Made by a program: the position numbers and the translations under genes. Below, piece after piece: positions 6,881 through 8,384 of a DNA stretch of 8,384 nucleotides (position 1 is the first letter of the stretch; every line of letters begins with the position of its first letter). This stretch comes from CAYMLQ01 sp964390795 (GTDB lineage: Bacteria > Verrucomicrobiota > Kiritimatiellia > RFP12 > UBA1067). The stretch is taken from the NCBI GenBank assembly GCA_964390795.1, contig CAYMLQ010000270.1, positions 1-8,384 on the forward strand, written 5' to 3'. The notes beneath the pieces were generated by a model that saw nothing but the letters and a program-made list of their open reading frames with translations, did no database searches and was not told the origin of the DNA.

Positions 6881-7491
6881 ATAGCATGAACACGCAATTC
6901 ACAATTAGTCGCAGAAGAGTTCTGAAAGGCCTCAGCGCCGGCATGGCTGCAGCCGCAGCCGGGCCAAACCTTTTCTCCTCACGGCTCTGGGGGGCCGCCG
7001 CCCCGGGAGACCGGTTGAATATCGCCTTGATCGGATGCGGTGGCCAGGGACGCAGGGACCTTCTGGACACCTTGGGCTGCAGGACCAACCTCATCGCCGT
7101 GTGCGATGTCGATCAGGACCGCATCAAGGTTGCCCGGGATGATGTCGCGAAACGATCTCCGGAGTTGAAGAATGCCGCGGAGTCGGCGCGGGGTTATTCC
7201 GACTACCGCAAGCTGCTGCAAAAGGAGAAAGCGCTGGATGGCGTGATGGAAGTTACGAAGGTTTTTCAAGATACCCGTGAGGTCGAGGCTGCGATTCTGC
7301 CGCAGTATTCGGAGAAAGATCTGGGGACCTATTGGCCCGTTGGCGGCGGCAACACCTTCTTCTTCAAAGTGGACCCCAGGTATCCAGGCAAACATCTCAT
7401 TTATCTGAAGTCAGGCACGCCGAGACGGGGTATCAGTGAAGGCTTCTATCGTATCGGCCCGATAACGATCACCCGCGCGTCAAGAAGCTAA
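6877..7491 (+). pseudogene. Tat-signal Gfo/Idh/MocA oxidoreductase N-terminus fused to an unrelated tail
   Basis: A 204-residue reading frame in two parts. Residues 1 to about 42 are a twin-arginine signal (SRRRVLKG at 11-18, an Ala-rich core, then an AAA site). Residues 47 to about 124 are the NAD(P)-binding start of a Gfo/Idh/MocA oxidoreductase: LNIALIGCGGQGR with the glycine loop G53-C-G-G-Q-G58, VCDVD (75-79) at the end of the second strand, YSDYRKLL (108-115) and KALDGVM (118-124). The expected next segment (A-T-P-D-x-x-H, then the E-K-P motif and about 250 further residues) is absent. The frame instead continues into a tail of about 80 residues (YWPVGGGNTFFFK, PRYPGKHLIYLKSGTPRRG, EGFYRIGPITITR) that I do not recognise. 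The family is usually 350-450 residues. It cannot be a working dehydrogenase: the catalytic lysine region and the C-terminal domain are missing. The start at 6877 has AGGAG at 6862-6866 and overlaps the upstream stop. It is either a deletion remnant or a small hybrid protein. Confidence 0.7.
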
Positions 7492-7496
7492 GCCCG

Positions 7497-8384
7497 ATGA
7501 AACTGAACAACACAACACGCCTGGTGATCCTTCTGGCTTCTCTCGGCCTCGTCTTCAATTTGTCTGCGGCTGAAGATGTCTTTCCGAACAAAGGCGGCGA
7601 GAGCGCTGCAGACAGGACAGTCTATGTTGTCGATGCCGCAGGCACTGAGGACAAGAACGAGATTTTTCTCCTGACCAGCCTTCAAGGTATTGTGAACCGT
7701 GAGCGACCGAGGCTCTTCGTAAAGGCCTATTTCCACAAGTATGGTCCGGAGGAGGAGATCTTCATGGACTATCTCTCGAAGGAGAAAGGCTACAGATTCA
7801 AGTGGATTTCTCTGGCGGAGGCTGTCGAGGTGTTCTCACGTGAGGGGGTTATCAAAGGTCTGGTGCATTATGACGGGAACAACTACGAGCAGGGTTGCGT
7901 GGCCGCCACGCTGGCAGGACTGAAAGACTGGCTCCCGATCTGCGAGCAGACACTGAAACAGGAAGGCACCCTGATGTCAGGCAAGGACAGGATCGTGCAG
8001 GATTCCTTCAGCAGGACATGGACTCCGCGGTTTACCACGGCCGACTATCTAGGCAGTGGCAAAGGGGTTCGACTGTCCGCAAAGATAGAGTATACCAATT
8101 CGCTCAACGCAACGCGGGCCGGACTGCAGGCGTTCATCAGCTTGGACATCACGGAGACGCCCTATCTGGAAATCGACGTCGCCGATGTGAGCGGAAAATG
8201 GTCGCTCATTCTGGACCAGGGAGCGGTTCACAACGGATTTGATTCATGGGTTTGGGTTGACAGGGGGACGAAGAGGCAGGGCGTGGTCCGTTATGATTTG
8301 CGCGCGTGCCCAGGGCTGGTGGCCGGCCGGCGCCGGACCCTGATCCGGATCATTGTTCCGGACCCCGATTCCGCGCTGACACTG
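7497..8384 (+). CDS. GxGYxYP-like putative glycoside hydrolase, N-terminal part, cut by the window edge
   Basis: The 296 codons visible are open to the window end. Residues 1 to about 25 are a signal peptide (hydrophobic 9-20, cleavage near SAA). Residues 41 to about 150 resemble the N-terminal domain of GxGYxYP putative glycoside hydrolases: TVYVVDAAG, then LLTSLQGIVNRERPRLFVK (59-76), GLVHYDG (121-127) and a C-V-A-A-T-L-A-G-L helix (134-142). The diagnostic GxGYxYP motif would lie downstream and cannot be checked. Residues about 170-296 look like an added beta-sandwich domain: a beta-strand-rich run with RLSAKIEY, YLEIDVADVSGKWSLILDQG, WVWVDRG and VVRYDL, of the kind seen in carbohydrate-binding or jelly-roll modules. 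The start is 5 nt after the previous stop with no clear Shine-Dalgarno (AAGCCCG), which suggests translational coupling in the operon. The family is exported and linked to polysaccharide breakdown, but the substrate is unknown. Confidence 0.72.
   Translation, partial: MKLNNTTRLVILLASLGLVFNLSAAEDVFPNKGGESAADRTVYVVDAAGTEDKNEIFLLTSLQGIVNRERPRLFVKAYFHKYGPEEEIFMDYLSKEKGYRFKWISLAEAVEVFSREGVIKGLVHYDGNNYEQGCVAATLAGLKDWLPICEQTLKQEGTLMSGKDRIVQDSFSRTWTPRFTTADYLGSGKGVRLSAKIEYTNSLNATRAGLQAFISLDITETPYLEIDVADVSGKWSLILDQGAVHNGFDSWVWVDRGTKRQGVVRYDLRACPGLVAGRRRTLIRIIVPDPDSALTL

Noticed and set aside
7245..7491. Simple frameshift as the reason the oxidoreductase loses its motifs
   Set aside because: I saw no ATPDxxH or EKP-like words in the other frames after 7245, so a single-base error does not restore the family sequence.

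Overview
The window suggests a GC-rich Gram-negative bacterium of the PVC group, most plausibly Verrucomicrobiota or Kiritimatiellota. This is inferred from the combination of a secreted autotransporter-associated beta-strand-repeat protein with no barrel, an exported SGNH hydrolase, a Tat-signal Gfo/Idh/MocA oxidoreductase and a GxGYxYP-type putative glycoside hydrolase. No rRNA or marker gene confirms the placement.

Left part, minus strand (1-2144). A DUF362 protein with two C-terminal 4Fe-4S clusters is followed, 127 bp downstream, by serC (phosphoserine aminotransferase). serC runs off the left edge of the window. It has its own strong Shine-Dalgarno and a good sigma70-like promoter in the gap, so it need not depend on the DUF362 gene. 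The 236 bp between the DUF362 gene and the next gene is a divergent intergenic region.

Middle, plus strand (2381-5437). One long gene encodes a 1018-residue secreted beta-helical protein built from degenerate glycine/asparagine/threonine-rich repeats, including a module of about 130-150 residues that appears twice. It is followed by a 270-bp gap. The gap holds a perfect 12-bp hairpin without a U tract and a striking inverted array of degenerate hexamers (TAATCN on the left, GATTAN on the right) directly before the next ribosome binding site.

Right part, plus strand (5708-8384). Three tightly packed genes look like one operon for exported carbohydrate-active functions: an SGNH/GDSL hydrolase with a C-terminal beta domain; a Tat-signal protein that starts as a Gfo/Idh/MocA oxidoreductase; and a GxGYxYP-like putative glycoside hydrolase cut by the right edge. 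The first two overlap by ATGA and the second and third are 5 nt apart. The oxidoreductase stops resembling its family at about residue 124 and continues in frame into an unrelated tail of about 80 residues. It looks like a deletion fusion, an assembly join, or a new small hybrid protein. The glycan substrate cannot be told from the sequence.

No tRNA, rRNA, CRISPR array, insertion sequence or phage gene was seen. I found no clearly new defence or mobile system. The most unusual items are the hybrid oxidoreductase gene and the hexamer-based inverted repeat.
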